Shown piece by piece: positions 21,901 to 31,334 of a DNA stretch of 64,000 nucleotides. Each line of letters begins with the position of its first letter. Within the stretch, counting starts at the first letter, position 1. The notes under the pieces were generated by a model that had not been told where the DNA came from, did not search any database, and saw only the letters and a list, made by a program, of their open reading frames with translations. The DNA comes from Cyanophora paradoxa (taxonomy: Eukaryota > Glaucocystophyceae > Cyanophorales > Cyanophoraceae): contig QPMI01000071.1 of NCBI GenBank assembly GCA_004431415.1, positions 1 to 64,000 of the forward strand. The letters run 5' to 3'. The position numbers and the translations under genes are program-made.

Positions 21901-23313
21901 CCGGCCGTCTCCTCGCGGTACGCGTGCGCGGGAAAGGCCGCCTGGGCGGCGTAGAGCAACCTGGCGTCGCAGGGCGCGCCGAGGCTGTCCCAGTACCGCG
22001 TCGTCCTGCGGGGGCGGCGCGATCGCGAGTGGCGCAGAGGACGCGGGCTCGGGCGCGGGGGCGCGGGGCGCGGCGCCGTCGGACCTCGCGGCGCCGGAGA
22101 GCACGAGCAGCGTCCAGTGCCCGCCGCTGTTCGACGTCCGCTCCGCCCCGCGCCGCGCGATCGACGTCGAGACCGGGCAGAAGAGGGTACCCCCGCGCCA
22201 CGAACCCCAGGGCCTTGCGCTGACGCCGCTCCTCGCCCGCCGCAGCGTAGCGCCGAAGGAGGCTCGTCAGAATCTCCACCGGCATGGGGTACAGGGCCCG
22301 CACGCGCGCGTTCTTGGCGCGGTGGAGCAAGAGGCTCATCACGTTGGCGACGTGCGTGTCGGCGAGCCACTCGCGCGCGCCAAAGATACCGACCCTGGGT
22401 CCCGCAGGCGCCGGCGCGGGGGCCGCGGCGGCGACGGTGGCGGGGTCGGCGCCCTCTAGCACGAGCCGCTGGCGGCGAAAGTCGAGGTGGAGGTTCGGAT
22501 CCCGGCCGGGGAGATCCTTCAGGAGGCTTTCGACGGCGACGGCGCTGAGGAACGCCCAGCGGCGCGCCGAGCTCCGCGTTCGCTCCCCGTCGACCTCGGC
22601 GCCGATGCCGGCGTAGTAGGTGAGCGTCCTCGTGAGCATGCCGAAGCGCTCGCGCCCGACGCTGAGCGTCGTAACGTTCCAGCGGTGCGGGCCGCCCGAC
22701 GCGAGTTCCGGGAGGCGGCGCTCGATCTCCCGGCGGAGCGAGTTCGTGGCGCGCGAGGAGCCGTAGAGGAGCTCGGAGAGCGACGCCATGGGGACCCAGA
22801 GCTTCAGGTCCGGAGCCTCGATCCGGGTCGCCGGCAGGGCGTAGAGCCGCTCGCCGCCGACGCGCACGACGTGCAGGTCGTAGCGGGAGAGGGCGCACAG
22901 GCGGCGGCGCTCGTTGGCGGCGTAGAACGCGGTGGCAGCGGCGCGCTTCCGGGCCTCGTCGCTGTCCGCCACGCCTGGTCGACGACCTCGAGCACGTACC
23001 TCATCGACAAGAGGCGCGGCGGGTCCTCGGGCGTGTACTCGCCGCGCCGGACGGCCCCGAGGGTCTCCAGGAGGAGGATCGCGTGCTCGCTCGGCACGGG
23101 CCGCGCTGGGACGCCATAGCGCGCGGTGAGCACGTCCTGCACCTCGTCCTCGCCCTCGCCCTCGGCCAACGGCGGCTCGCCCAGGACGCGCGCGAGCTCG
23201 GCAGAGCAGACGGAGGGCCCGGCGTCGGACTTTAGCACCACGAGCTGCGTCCGCCCCCACGGCCCGTCGAACTCGATCAGCTCGTACGCGTCGTGGACCG
23301 TCTGGAAGTACAT
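18917..23313 (-). CDS. C48 (Ulp1-like) protease - tyrosine recombinase - C2HC finger protein, spliced, copy 1
   Basis: About 1350 residues from an ATG at 23313. The first 300 residues match nothing known to me. The protease follows: EWLADTHV, LFCPVSTS, HWTLLVL (His), YWDSLG (Asp) and GDGFQCGIC (Gln and Cys), in the order of Ulp1 and adenain. After an acidic, Pro-rich linker comes the recombinase: SRVGIVRRLRIGHT (first Arg), SSKTAKTAG, a box II reading AMR where HxxR is usual, LLGHS, and NYDYS (nucleophile Tyr). Near the C-terminus is a finger, YCAPCDREFKNSAGARAHEHYC without its last three residues being certain ligands. Introns at 19514-19579, 20140-20195, 20620-20692 and 22006-22084, and less surely 21798-21850, each rejoin a motif in frame. 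A G run near 22191 is two bases short and a C is missing near 22968. Protease and recombinase share one frame, so a single polypeptide is likely. Confidence 0.75.
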
Positions 23314-23390
23314 GGTCGCCGGCCGGGCCGTGCGGGCGGGCGACCCGGAGTGGGAGGGGCGAGGTGTTGGGATTCGACGTGCGGGGTGGG

Positions 23391-23400
23391 ATCTATTTAT
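23391..23400 (-). promoter_or_regulatory. TATA box of the protease-recombinase gene
   Basis: On the minus strand CATAAATAG, the same core as the RING-like gene promoter, about 80 bp upstream of the ATG at 23313. Confidence 0.5.
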
Positions 23401-23548
23401 GGGTAACCTCGCACCTTTAATCCTCGCGCTCGCGTCGCCGATGTTATCTTTAGTCCCTGCGCACAGGCCGCGCGCGGGGCGGAAGGCCGACGGGAGCGGA
23501 CGAGGCCGAATCGTATCCCCACGAGCCGAGGCCGCCATCCCACGACGT

Positions 23549-23775
23549 TGATCACGTACGCCCGCCCGGCTTCGTCCCCCCCCTACACCTTACCCCCTCT
23601 GAAATTCGGCCAGGTTTGCCACCTAGGGGCGCCCCGCCCTCGTCGCCCGCCTGCGTCGCGGCGGCGGCCGCCGCGCCCCGCCCCGCATTGACCACGTACG
23701 CCGGCCCGGCTTCGTCACCCCCACCCCCACCCCCGCCTTTGCTAATATTCGGCCAGGTCTTCCACCAAGGCGCTC
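23549..23775. repeat. Imperfect direct repeat, about 80 bp each, spaced about 143 bp
   Basis: ACGTACGCC...GGCTTCGTC...ATTCGGCCAGGT...CCACC occurs at about 23549 and again at about 23692. It lies in the intergenic region between the divergent recombinase and Skp1-like genes and is repeated in copy 2. The rest of 23401-24000 shows nothing else. Confidence 0.55.
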
Positions 23776-24000
23776 GGCAACGCGCGGCGTCGGCGACTCA
23801 TCACCGCCGCCCGCGGCGATGAGATCGGTGCGCCCCCGCCGGCTCGGGCTTCGGGGACGGCGCCGGGCGCCCTGCGACGCCGCGAGGCTCAGATCCGAAC
23901 GCGGCGGCGCGGGAGGCGGAGGGCCGTCTGGAGCGGACGTGGCCGAACTCTCCCCAGAAATGCCTCCGATCTCGCTCCTCCTCGAGCTCGTCTTCGTCGG

Positions 24001-24438
24001 ATGACAGCTATGACACCGATGATCCTTCTCTGCTCCGACGGCGTCCATATCCCGTGCCCCGCGGCGCTCGCCGCCGACGCCCGCATCCTCTCCCTCGCCT
24101 CGAGCTGCTCCGACGCCGACGTGGCCCCCGTCCCGCTCCCCTTCCGCTCCTCGCTCGTGTCGGCGGCCGGCGTCGCCCTCTCGCACCCCTCACCCGCGGC
24201 GGCCGCCCTCGCCCCCGGGGCCTACCCCGACCCGCGGGCCGCCGCCTCGGCTCTCGTCTTCCTCGCCGAGCTCGCGATCCTCGCCGATTACCTCGACGCC
24301 CGGCGGCTCGAGCTGGCGTGCGCGGCGCTTGCCAGCAGCGCGTCCGAGCTCGCCATCAAGTCCGCCTGGGCCAAGGCGAGCGTCCGTCCGCCCCCCGCCC
24401 CGCGGAAGCGCCCCTTTCAGGCTATCGGATCTTCGTAG
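24001..24438 (+). CDS. Skp1-like protein (145 aa)
   Basis: Intact frame in this copy. The N-terminal ILLCSDGVHIPCPA matches the Skp1/BTB start (L-x-SSDG-x-x-F-x-V). PVPLPFRSSLVSA matches the PLP-V strand that follows, and ELAILADYLDARRLELAC matches the helix L-x-A-A-x-Y-L-D-I-x-x-L. A Skp1 bridges cullin and F-box proteins in SCF ubiquitin ligases. This one is shorter than the usual 160 residues and lacks a clear C-terminal F-box-binding helix, ending in a basic Pro-rich tail instead. It may be a decoy or a minimal adaptor. The assignment rests on motif order only. Divergent from the protease-recombinase gene. Confidence 0.55.
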   Translation: MTAMTPMILLCSDGVHIPCPAALAADARILSLASSCSDADVAPVPLPFRSSLVSAAGVALSHPSPAAAALAPGAYPDPRAAASALVFLAELAILADYLDARRLELACAALASSASELAIKSAWAKASVRPPPAPRKRPFQAIGSS

Positions 24439-24682
24439 GGACGTGTATTGAACGGCCTCTCCGAGTACTGCGTGCACCGGCGTCTGCGGGGCCAGGGGTA
24501 CAGATTTTGGGGACCCTTGGACCCCTCTCCGGGGACCTAGGGTTCGTTTTGAAACGAGGTCCGGGATCCGCACTAGCAATTTATTCGCGCTCTCCGGGCC
24601 CTCCCCAGCCCCTGCGATGCGTTTGTGCGGGGCCGACTTTTTGTTTAACGGGGTATTCGACGGTCCCTCAATCTGTATTGGA
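24439..24682. other. Right-hand end of the duplicated segment, copy 1
   Basis: Non-coding and identical to 58822-59065. It contains several self-complementary words: GGACCCCTCTCCGGGG, TTCGTTTTGAAACGA and GGTCCGGGATCC. Homology to copy 2 stops after TTGGA at 24682. A palindrome-rich terminus would suit an element end, but no inverted partner is visible in the window. Confidence 0.5.
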
Positions 24683-24973
24683 CCTTTTGGTTTTTAATTT
24701 TTAGTTTCTTTGATGCACCTTGGCTCGGCACCTCGCTCGGGGTTTGTGTTTCTATGATACTAGGACACGATATTCGCACTCGGTGCCCTGCGTTTCCAAT
24801 ATTTCGGTTTTCGAGCCCTCGGTCCCGCCCATACATGGGAGGGGTCGGTCTCCCGTACCCCGTCCCAGACCCTCCCCCCGCCTCGAGCATCACGTACGGG
24901 AGTGCCCCACCCGTAGAATTCATTTTCAAGCGGGGATTGGGAGGTTTTGGGGGTCAAGGGCCGGGGCTCATGA

Positions 24974-25840
24974 TCACCCCGACGCCACCGCCTCGACCTT
25001 GTCCTCGCGACGGATGCGCCTCCGGAGCTGTATATCTTTGGGCTGGATCGTCACGCTGCGGCGTAGGCGCGCGTCTAGCGCGTCAGGTCGGGCATCGGGC
25101 ACGCGATCGCGGGACATTCAACTTATAATATTAATTAGGGTATCAATGATGATTATTTGGGCGCACCGCTTTGCATGAATGGCCATCAAATTGCCGTCCT
25201 CAAAGGTCTCGATCGCGTGCCTGCGCGCGGGGGGCCGGGGTGGGATGCATATGATTACGTTAATTAGATGTGGGAATTTAGTATGATCATGAGACTTACG
25301 CCTCGGCGGCCTCACGCAGGGCGAGAATCGAGTCCTTTGACCAGCGGATCCCAAACGGGACGTTGGACTCGCCCGTGTTGCGCCGTTCCTTGAGTTGATC
25401 GTCCGTGATCTCCTTGACGAGTCGCAGAAACGGACCGAGCGCGATGATAGGCTGCGTCGACTGCGTTATATGTACATGTTAGTATATCAATATCTATACC
25501 ATAGTATCATGTACGTTTCCGCATACGTAACTTAGTAAGGAAATTGAATGATTATATATAACGTACCTTTTGCCACTTGCGAATTTCCCTGAGAGCCACC
25601 GTGCCCTGAATTTCGAAATCATAGTCGCCGATTCACCAACTCAATGAGTAAGCTTAAGCTTTAAGCTTACTATTAAGAAACGTGTACCGGGCGATAGCGA
25701 TGAGGTTTCTTCACCCCACCGGCCGCGGGAGCGTTCTTTCTCGCGCTCTTGGACGACGACTTCAGAGAGGCGAAGCGCTTGCGCGGGGCCTTGTGTCCGG
25801 TCCCCTTCTTAGACCCTTGCGCGTGTTTCGTGCGCGCCAT
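24974..25840 (-). CDS. Histone H3 variant, five exons
   Basis: Exons 25688-25840, 25567-25605, 25300-25460, 25167-25220 and 24974-25055 join in frame to 162 residues; all four introns (79-111 nt) are GT-AG, with donors GTACAC, GTACGT, GTAAGT and GTGCGC. The product starts MARTKH, keeps KAPRK and [20 protein letters not shown], then [36 protein letters not shown] and IQLRRRIR, which align along the whole H3 fold. Differences: the K9-S10 neighbourhood is replaced (AQGSKK), 11-13 residues are inserted in the loop between helices 1 and 2, and the tail after the last helix is longer. H3 packages nuclear DNA; this looks like a specialised variant. It lies outside the duplicated segment, so it may belong to the host. 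Its introns are AT-richer than those of the element genes. Confidence 0.88.
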
Positions 25841-26102
25841 CCGGGTCCGATCGTCCCGCGCGCGAGCGGCCTGCGAGAGTCGATCGCGTGGGCGTCTAGG
25901 GTGCGGCCCTCGTGGGGGGATCCGGAGGCCTAGGCCTAGAATTAGGGGCCGGGGGGTTCACGGGGGTACTCAGAGGCCCAGCGAGATGCCGCTGCGCTCA
26001 TCTCGCGAACAAACGATTTTCCGGATGTATTTGTGCATCCCGCGAGACCGAAGAGGGGGTACATGGGAATGTACATGCCTAGCTATAGGTTTAATAATAT
26101 AA
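25841..26102. other. Intergenic region upstream of H3
   Basis: Should hold the minus-strand H3 promoter. No clear TATA box is seen. GGCCTAGGCCTAG at about 25926 is palindromic. Confidence 0.3.
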
Positions 26103-26438
26103 TTAGAACTCGTCGGCGAAGCGCTTCGGCGGGCCGACGAGGCGGAGGGGGGCGCGGGGCTTGAAGCCGGCCTTGATGCATTCCGCCGCGTAGACTTCGT
26201 AGGTAAAGCTGTTCAGCGCGTCGCACACGAGGGCGTCGAGCTCCGGATCGCTGGGGAGGCCGCACGCCGTAATGTCCTCGGGCGTCCAGAGCTTGGCAGA
26301 GGGGCGCGTCTCGGACGTGGGCTTGATCTCGACGGCGGGGTCCGTGCTCGAGCTCGTCGGCGTCGCGACTGCATCGCGATCGGCGAGGGGCGTCGCGCGC
26401 GACGGCGGGCTCGCGTCGGTGTACACGTTGGCGTCCAT
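26103..26438 (-). CDS. Unknown protein, 111 aa
   Basis: Complete frame from an ATG at 26438 to a stop at 26103. The N-terminal half is Ser/Thr/Pro-rich and probably disordered. The C-terminal half (from about residue 50, LWTPEDITACGLPSDPELDA) is predicted helical and ends in PPKRFADEF. Codon use and residue balance look like a real gene. No family recognised. It lies between H3 and the larger unknown gene, on the same strand. Confidence 0.55.
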   Translation of the reverse strand: MDANVYTDASPPSRATPLADRDAVATPTSSSTDPAVEIKPTSETRPSAKLWTPEDITACGLPSDPELDALVCDALNSFTYEVYAAECIKAGFKPRAPLRLVGPPKRFADEF

Positions 26439-26621
26439 GGTGGCTGGAATTCAACGATCGCGAGGAGATTTAGAGAAAGAGGAATGGTGGTCCGGGCCTT
26501 CCCTGCGGGGTCCCGCCCGCGCAGAATCCCTCGCGGATTCGAGCGAAAGCAGCAATTTCACTATCTTGTATTCAGACGAAACCAGGCTCGAGCGCACGGA
26601 TACACGAATCGAGGATGCAGC

Positions 26622-28554
26622 TCACGCGGCCTCGGCGTGATCGTTGGGGGCCGACGTCGACCCGCCGCCGCCGCCATCCGAGCTCGAGCTCGCGCCGTCC
26701 GCCTTGAGCCGAAACACCGCCGCCGGCATCCGAACCAGGGCCGCCCCGTTCTCGCCCTTGTACGAGGCGACGCGCTCCTGGAGCCGCTGCTCGAGCGCGG
26801 CGACGGCCTCGGCGGGGGCCCGCTGGAGGAGCGGGAGGTAGGCGATAAAGTCGTGCGGGCTGACGCCATCGCCGACGACGCGCGCAAGGCCGGGGAGCCG
26901 CTGCAGGACGCGTGCGCAGGAGCAGAGGTCGGCGTAGACCTTGGCGCACGCCGCCCGGTCCTCGAGGCGCAGGCCGCACGCCTCGAGGATCGGCGAGTAC
27001 TTTGGCTCCACGCTGTCCTTGCGGAAGAGGCCCCAGCTCCTCGGGTTCCGCCCGTTGGCCTCCCGGAAGCGCTCGAACGCGCCGAGGATGCCGGAGCTGA
27101 CGAGGAGGAGGCACCGGATCCGCTCGCGACCCGCGTGCTGCGCGCGGGCGTAGAGGGCCCGCCGGGCGCCGGCGTCGGCGTCGAGCTGGATCCCCACCAG
27201 GGCCGCGTCGACCTGCGGGCGGGGCGGGCATGAGGTGAGGCCGGGGGAGGGGTCGAGATGGAGGGCGTACCCCCGCCGGAGGCCGCGCTCGAGCTCGGCG
27301 AGGGCCGCCGCGCCCTCGTCCTCCTCCTGGGCGGGCGCACCCTCCTCCCCGGCCCCTCGTCGCCCCCGCCCCGCTCCGAGCCCGAGTCGGACGAGGAGGA
27401 GAGCTCCTCCATCGCCCCCTCGAACGCCGCCCGCCGCTCCTCCTCCCACGTCTCCATCGGGTCCGCCTCGCCCTGCGCGCCGGGCGCGCCCTCCTCGGAG
27501 CCGGCGTCGGCGTCGTCGTCGTCGTCGTACTCGGAGAGCCTGCACGTGTACGCCTGGTAGAGGAGCTTGGCGAGCTTCTCGCTCTCCCACGGCGGCCGCC
27601 GCTCGGCCGGCTGCCGCCGCGCCCGCTTGGCGAGGGGCCCCGGGCCCGCGGCGGCGGCGCCCTTGCTGGCGTCTCCGTCCTCGAGCTCGTCCTCTTGCTC
27701 GCGCTCGGCGGCGGCGGAGGCCGCGCGGGCGGGGGCGACGCGCCGCGGCGGGCGGCGCGGCGGCTCCGGATCCGATTCCGCAGAGGCCGCCGCGGCGGGG
27801 GTGGGCTCCGGGGGGGCCGGAGCCGCCCTGGGAATCTCAGCGGGCGCCGGCGCCGAGGAGGACGAGGCCCCCGCGCCGTCGCAGAGGGCGAGGGCGGGGC
27901 GCGCCTCCGGGGCCGACGGGCGCGCCGCCGACGGGCGGTTCGCGAGGTAGACGGCGTGCTGGGCGGCCTGGGAGACGCTCGCCGCGCCGGCCCAGGACTC
28001 GGGGCGCTCGGCCTCGTGGACAAAGGCGCGGTAGGCAAGGTAGCCGTCGACGCGCGACGAGGGGACGAGGGCGGCGAGCGTGGGGTGCGGCTCGCGGCAC
28101 GCCCCCTGCGCCATGGGGCACTCGACCTCGCCCTCGGCGTCTCCGGCGGCGTCGGCGCAGCGAAGGGCCTGCGCGCGCGGCGACGGGGTGAGCGGGGCGG
28201 TCAGGGGGGGTAAGGCGGGGGTACCGGTACCTTGGGGACGCAGGCGAGGCACGCGAGGCCGTGGTGTCCGATGAGGCGGCCCGCCCGCTCGTCGTTGAGG
28301 TCGATCGCGCGGTCGAGGTCGCCGCCGCCGGCGAGCTCGACGATGCTCGCCGCGAGGCACGCCGGGACGTAGGCCGGAGGGTGGAGCCGCTGCGAGCGGC
28401 AGACGGAGCATTGTGGGCGTAGGTCGAGTTCGAGCCACGCCGAGATGTACTTGGGCCGCGAGACCCGCGCGCCGCGCGTATCCAGCGGCGGGGCGGCGCC
28501 GGCGGACCCCGCGGCGGGCTCGGCCCGCTCCTTACCCTTAGCTCCCGTACCCAT
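26622..28554 (-). CDS. Unknown acidic protein with CxxC motifs, spliced
   Basis: Exon 1 (28231-28554, ATG at 28554) encodes 108 residues with CSVC at 49-52 and CLAC at 102-105, a possible zinc site. A 62-nt GC-rich intron (28169-28230, GTACCG...CGCGCAG) rejoins the frame as VPK|ALRCADAAG. Exon 2 runs through acidic and Ser-rich tracts such as SEYDDDDDADAGSEEG. Near 27330-27370 the frame must shift once, inside G runs, to reach the good C-terminal frame (VDAALVGIQLDADAG, then a helical region to the stop at 26622). A sequence error is the simplest explanation. No family recognised; about 600 residues. Confidence 0.5.
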
Positions 28555-28689
28555 GCAGGCCCGGACGCGATCGCCGCTCGTCCACGAGTGGCCCCCGCGG
28601 GCCGCGGGACGCTCTCCTTTACGAATCGCAGCGGGCCGGCGGACAAGGCGGAGGCCCGAGGCGGGGAGCAAACGCAGGAGAGGTGCGCC

Positions 28690-29475
28690 TACCCCCGCCG
28701 CCCGTCACGGAGCCAAGTCAGTTCCCTCTAGGGCGGCGCCGGCGGCGGGCGAGGGACTTACCTCGCGCCGCCGGGGGTACGAAGGAAAGCGATGCGGGCC
28801 TACCCCCGCCGCCCGTCACGGAGCCGAGTCAGTTCCCTCTAGGGCGGCGCCGGCGGCGGGCGAAGAGCTCACCGCGCCGCCGGGGGTACGAAGGAAAGAG
28901 ACACGGGCCTACCCCCGCCGCCCGTCACGGAGCCGAGTCAGTTCCCTCTAGCGCGGCGCCGGCGGGGGGCGAAGAGCTCACCGCGCCGCCGGGGGAACGA
29001 AGGAAACAGACACGGGCCTACCCCCGCCGCCCGTCACGGAGCCGAGTCAGTTCCCTCTAGCGCGGCGCCGGCGGGGGGCGAAGAGCTCACCGCGCCGCCG
29101 GGGAACGAAGGAAACAGACACGGGCCTACCCCGCCGCCCGTCACGGAGCCGAGTCAGTTCCCTCTAGGGCGGCGCCGGCGGCGGGCGAAGAGCTTACCGC
29201 GCCGCCGGGGGTACGAAGGAAAGCGATGCGGGCCTACCCCTGCCGCCCGTCACGGAGCCGAGTCAGTTCCCTCTAGGAGGGCGCCGGCGTCGGGCGAGGG
29301 GCGTGTACCGCGCCGCGGGGGGTACGAAGGAAAGAGATGCTGGTGGAGGGAGAGGACCGGCCGCGTCCTAGGGAGAATCGCCGCCGCTCCGTGACGGCCG
29401 AGGGGGGTACGGACGGCGCCACGGCCGCCCCGCCCTAGACGAACGCGCCGCCGCTCCGTGACGGCCTTCAAAGGC
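28690..29475. repeat. Repeat locus 3: six B units then two A units, inverted
   Basis: B units of about 107 bp with module on the minus strand (near 28702, 28809, 28917, 29027, 29134 and 29244) are followed by two A units (29365-29475) with module on the plus strand. The order is the reverse complement of loci 1 and 2. No AT-rich spacer is present here; instead the B units meet the A units at GAGATGCTGGTGGAGGG. Confidence 0.8.
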
Positions 29476-29630
29476 CGCCGCAGCAGACTTCGTGACGTGA
29501 GCGGCTCTCGGCGACCCATAGGGCGGCGGAAATACGACGCGTGCGCGTCCCGCGCGCGCCTTCCGTGCCCGCCGCGCGAGCCGTGCGGGCGGGACTCCGG
29601 GACTCGAGCGGCGCCCCGCGCCCTCTGCCC

Positions 29631-29639
29631 GATAAAAGG
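29631..29639 (+). promoter_or_regulatory. TATA box GATAAAAGG
   Basis: About 45 bp before the ATG at 29680, the usual distance in this window. Confidence 0.55.
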
Positions 29640-29679
29640 GCGGTACCCCAGCGCCGGTCACGTGCACGCATCCGCTCCC

Positions 29680-29898
29680 ATGTCGCAGGAGACGGCCCGG
29701 ACGCTCGCCCACCGCCTCGCCCGCGAGCTCCCCCGGCAAGCTCCGATCCTCGTCGCCGTCCCCGACCCCGCCTTTTTCTTGCACGCGATCCACCTTCTCG
29801 AGGCCAACACCAGAGACCTGTTCGCGGACTTTAAAATAAGCTACAAAGCGACTTTGGACGGGCGCTGGGGCGTACAGATGGTCCCGCTCGATTTTTAG
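29680..29898 (+). CDS. Small unknown protein (72 aa) between inverted repeat arrays
   Basis: Complete frame with its own TATA box. The sequence has normal composition: a helical N-terminus (ETARTLAHRLARELP), a hydrophobic strand (ILVAVPDPAFFLHAIHLLEA), an FADFKISYKATLD segment and an end at VPLDF. No family recognised. It is the only gene between repeat loci 3 and 4. The 300 bases after it, to 30200, show nothing. Confidence 0.55.
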   Translation: MSQETARTLAHRLARELPRQAPILVAVPDPAFFLHAIHLLEANTRDLFADFKISYKATLDGRWGVQMVPLDF

Positions 29899-30199
29899 AT
29901 AGGAGGCGTGTGTTGATTGGAAACCGAGACCGCGCGCCCGGCGGAGGGGCCGACTGCACGAGTGGGGGTGAGCGCGGGTCCCGGGTGGCGTCGTGCGGGG
30001 GGCACGCACCGCCCGAACCGGGTTTCTATGGCGCCGCCGCGCGCGCGAAAGTCCCCCGCGCCCGCCGTTGCACTCGAAGCGAGTGTACCCCCGCTTCCGC
30101 TGCATGTAAAGCGAGTGTAAGTGACCGAAAGGTGGCCGCGAAGGCGCGCTTACAATGTGCGGGCAGGTCTCATCGAAGCAGGTGAGGAAGACGCGCGCC

Positions 30200-30930
30200 G
30201 CGAGAGGCGTACCCCTGCCGCCCCGCCCTAGACGGAATCGCCGCCGCTCCGTGACGGCCGAGGGGGGTACAGGCGGCGCCGCGTCCGCCCCGCCCTAGAC
30301 GAACGCGCCGCGGCTCCGTGACGGCCGAGGGGGGTACGGGCAGCGCCGCGGCCGCCCCGCCCTAGACGAACACGCCGCGGCTCCGTGACGGCCGAGGGGG
30401 TACGGGCGGCGCCGCAGCCGCCCCGCCCTAGACGAACACGCCGCGGCTCCGTGACGGCCGAGGGGGTACGGGCGGCGCCGCGGCCGCCCCGCCCTAGACG
30501 AACGCGCCGCGGCTCCGTGACGGCCGAGGGGGTACGGGTGGCGGAGGGCGGCGGAGGGCTCTGTCCTCTTTCCTTCGTACCCCTCGAGCTCGGTGGGCTC
30601 CTCCATCTGCGCGGGCGGGGATGAGAGTTGTACTTGTTATCTAATTGGCTTTTTATATATATCTTAGTGACAACTTCAGGGGATTTGGGCAGCACGAGGG
30701 GCTTACCGCGCCGCCGGGGTACGAAGGAAAGAGACACGGGCCTACCCCCGCCGCCCGTCACGGAGCCGAGTCAGTTCCCTCTAGGGCGGCGCCGGAGTCG
30801 GGCGAGGGGCGTACCGCGTTGCCGGGGGTACGAAGGAAAGAGACGCGAGCCTACCCCCGCCGCCCGTCACGGAGCCGAGTCAGTTCCCTCTAGGGCGGCG
30901 CCGGCGTCGGGCGAGGGGCTTACCTTGGGG
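30200..30930. repeat. Repeat locus 4: A array, AT spacer, B units, inverted
   Basis: Five type-A units (30222-30540, about 62 bp) with module on the plus strand are followed by the AT spacer (GGCTTTTTATATATATC at 30646) and two B units (30740-30930) with module on the minus strand. It is the exact reverse complement of the plan at loci 1 and 2. Confidence 0.85.
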
Positions 30931-31204
30931 CGATGCGGCCCGCATCCCTCTATCCCCATAAAGAGAAGCCGCGACTCGTCCCCCGCGGGGTGTGGATGGA
31001 CGAAGACCGGCGCCCCCCCACGCCGGCGCCGCTTTCATCGTACCCGCCGCCGCCGCCCGCCGGGGCGCTCAGACCCGTGCCCCTCGGGCTGCCGCCCGCC
31101 GCGAGCTTCTCGAAGCGGGCGAGGCGCGCGCTACCTCCGGCCGAGCCGCCTGCGGAACGGGGATCAGACGTGTAAAGAGGACCGGGGCGCGGGACTCGGT
31201 AGCA

Positions 31205-31303
31205 ATGGATTCCGAGGCACCTACCAAGGCCAAAGAGGACGCACACATCGCGGCGGGCGCGGCCGCAAACTCGGACCCCGAAGACGAGGCGACCAAGGGA
31301 CCT

Positions 31304-31334
<31 letters not shown>

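Larger units (their letters stand above)
1..24682. mobile_element. Element copy 1 (left end outside window)
   Basis: Nearly identical, in the same orientation, to 34177-59065. The offset is 34176 at the left edge and 34383 at the right end, so copy 1 has about 207 fewer bases. Identity ends at 24682, after which the two sequences share nothing obvious. Contents are a primase-helicase, zinc and RING-like proteins, an AAA+ ATPase, a C48 protease-tyrosine recombinase and a Skp1-like protein. No terminal inverted repeat or target-site duplication can be assigned, because the left end is not in view. Confidence 0.75.

Noticed and set aside
25100-25360. A 78-codon minus-strand frame containing HAIETFEDG
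   Set aside because: It fuses H3 exon sequence with intron sequence; the H3 exon model accounts for every coding part.
27213-27270. A second intron in the unknown gene (GTACGC...CCGCAG, 58 nt)
   Set aside because: Signals look good, but removing it does not join the two protein-like frames in phase; a one-base error upstream explains the data better.
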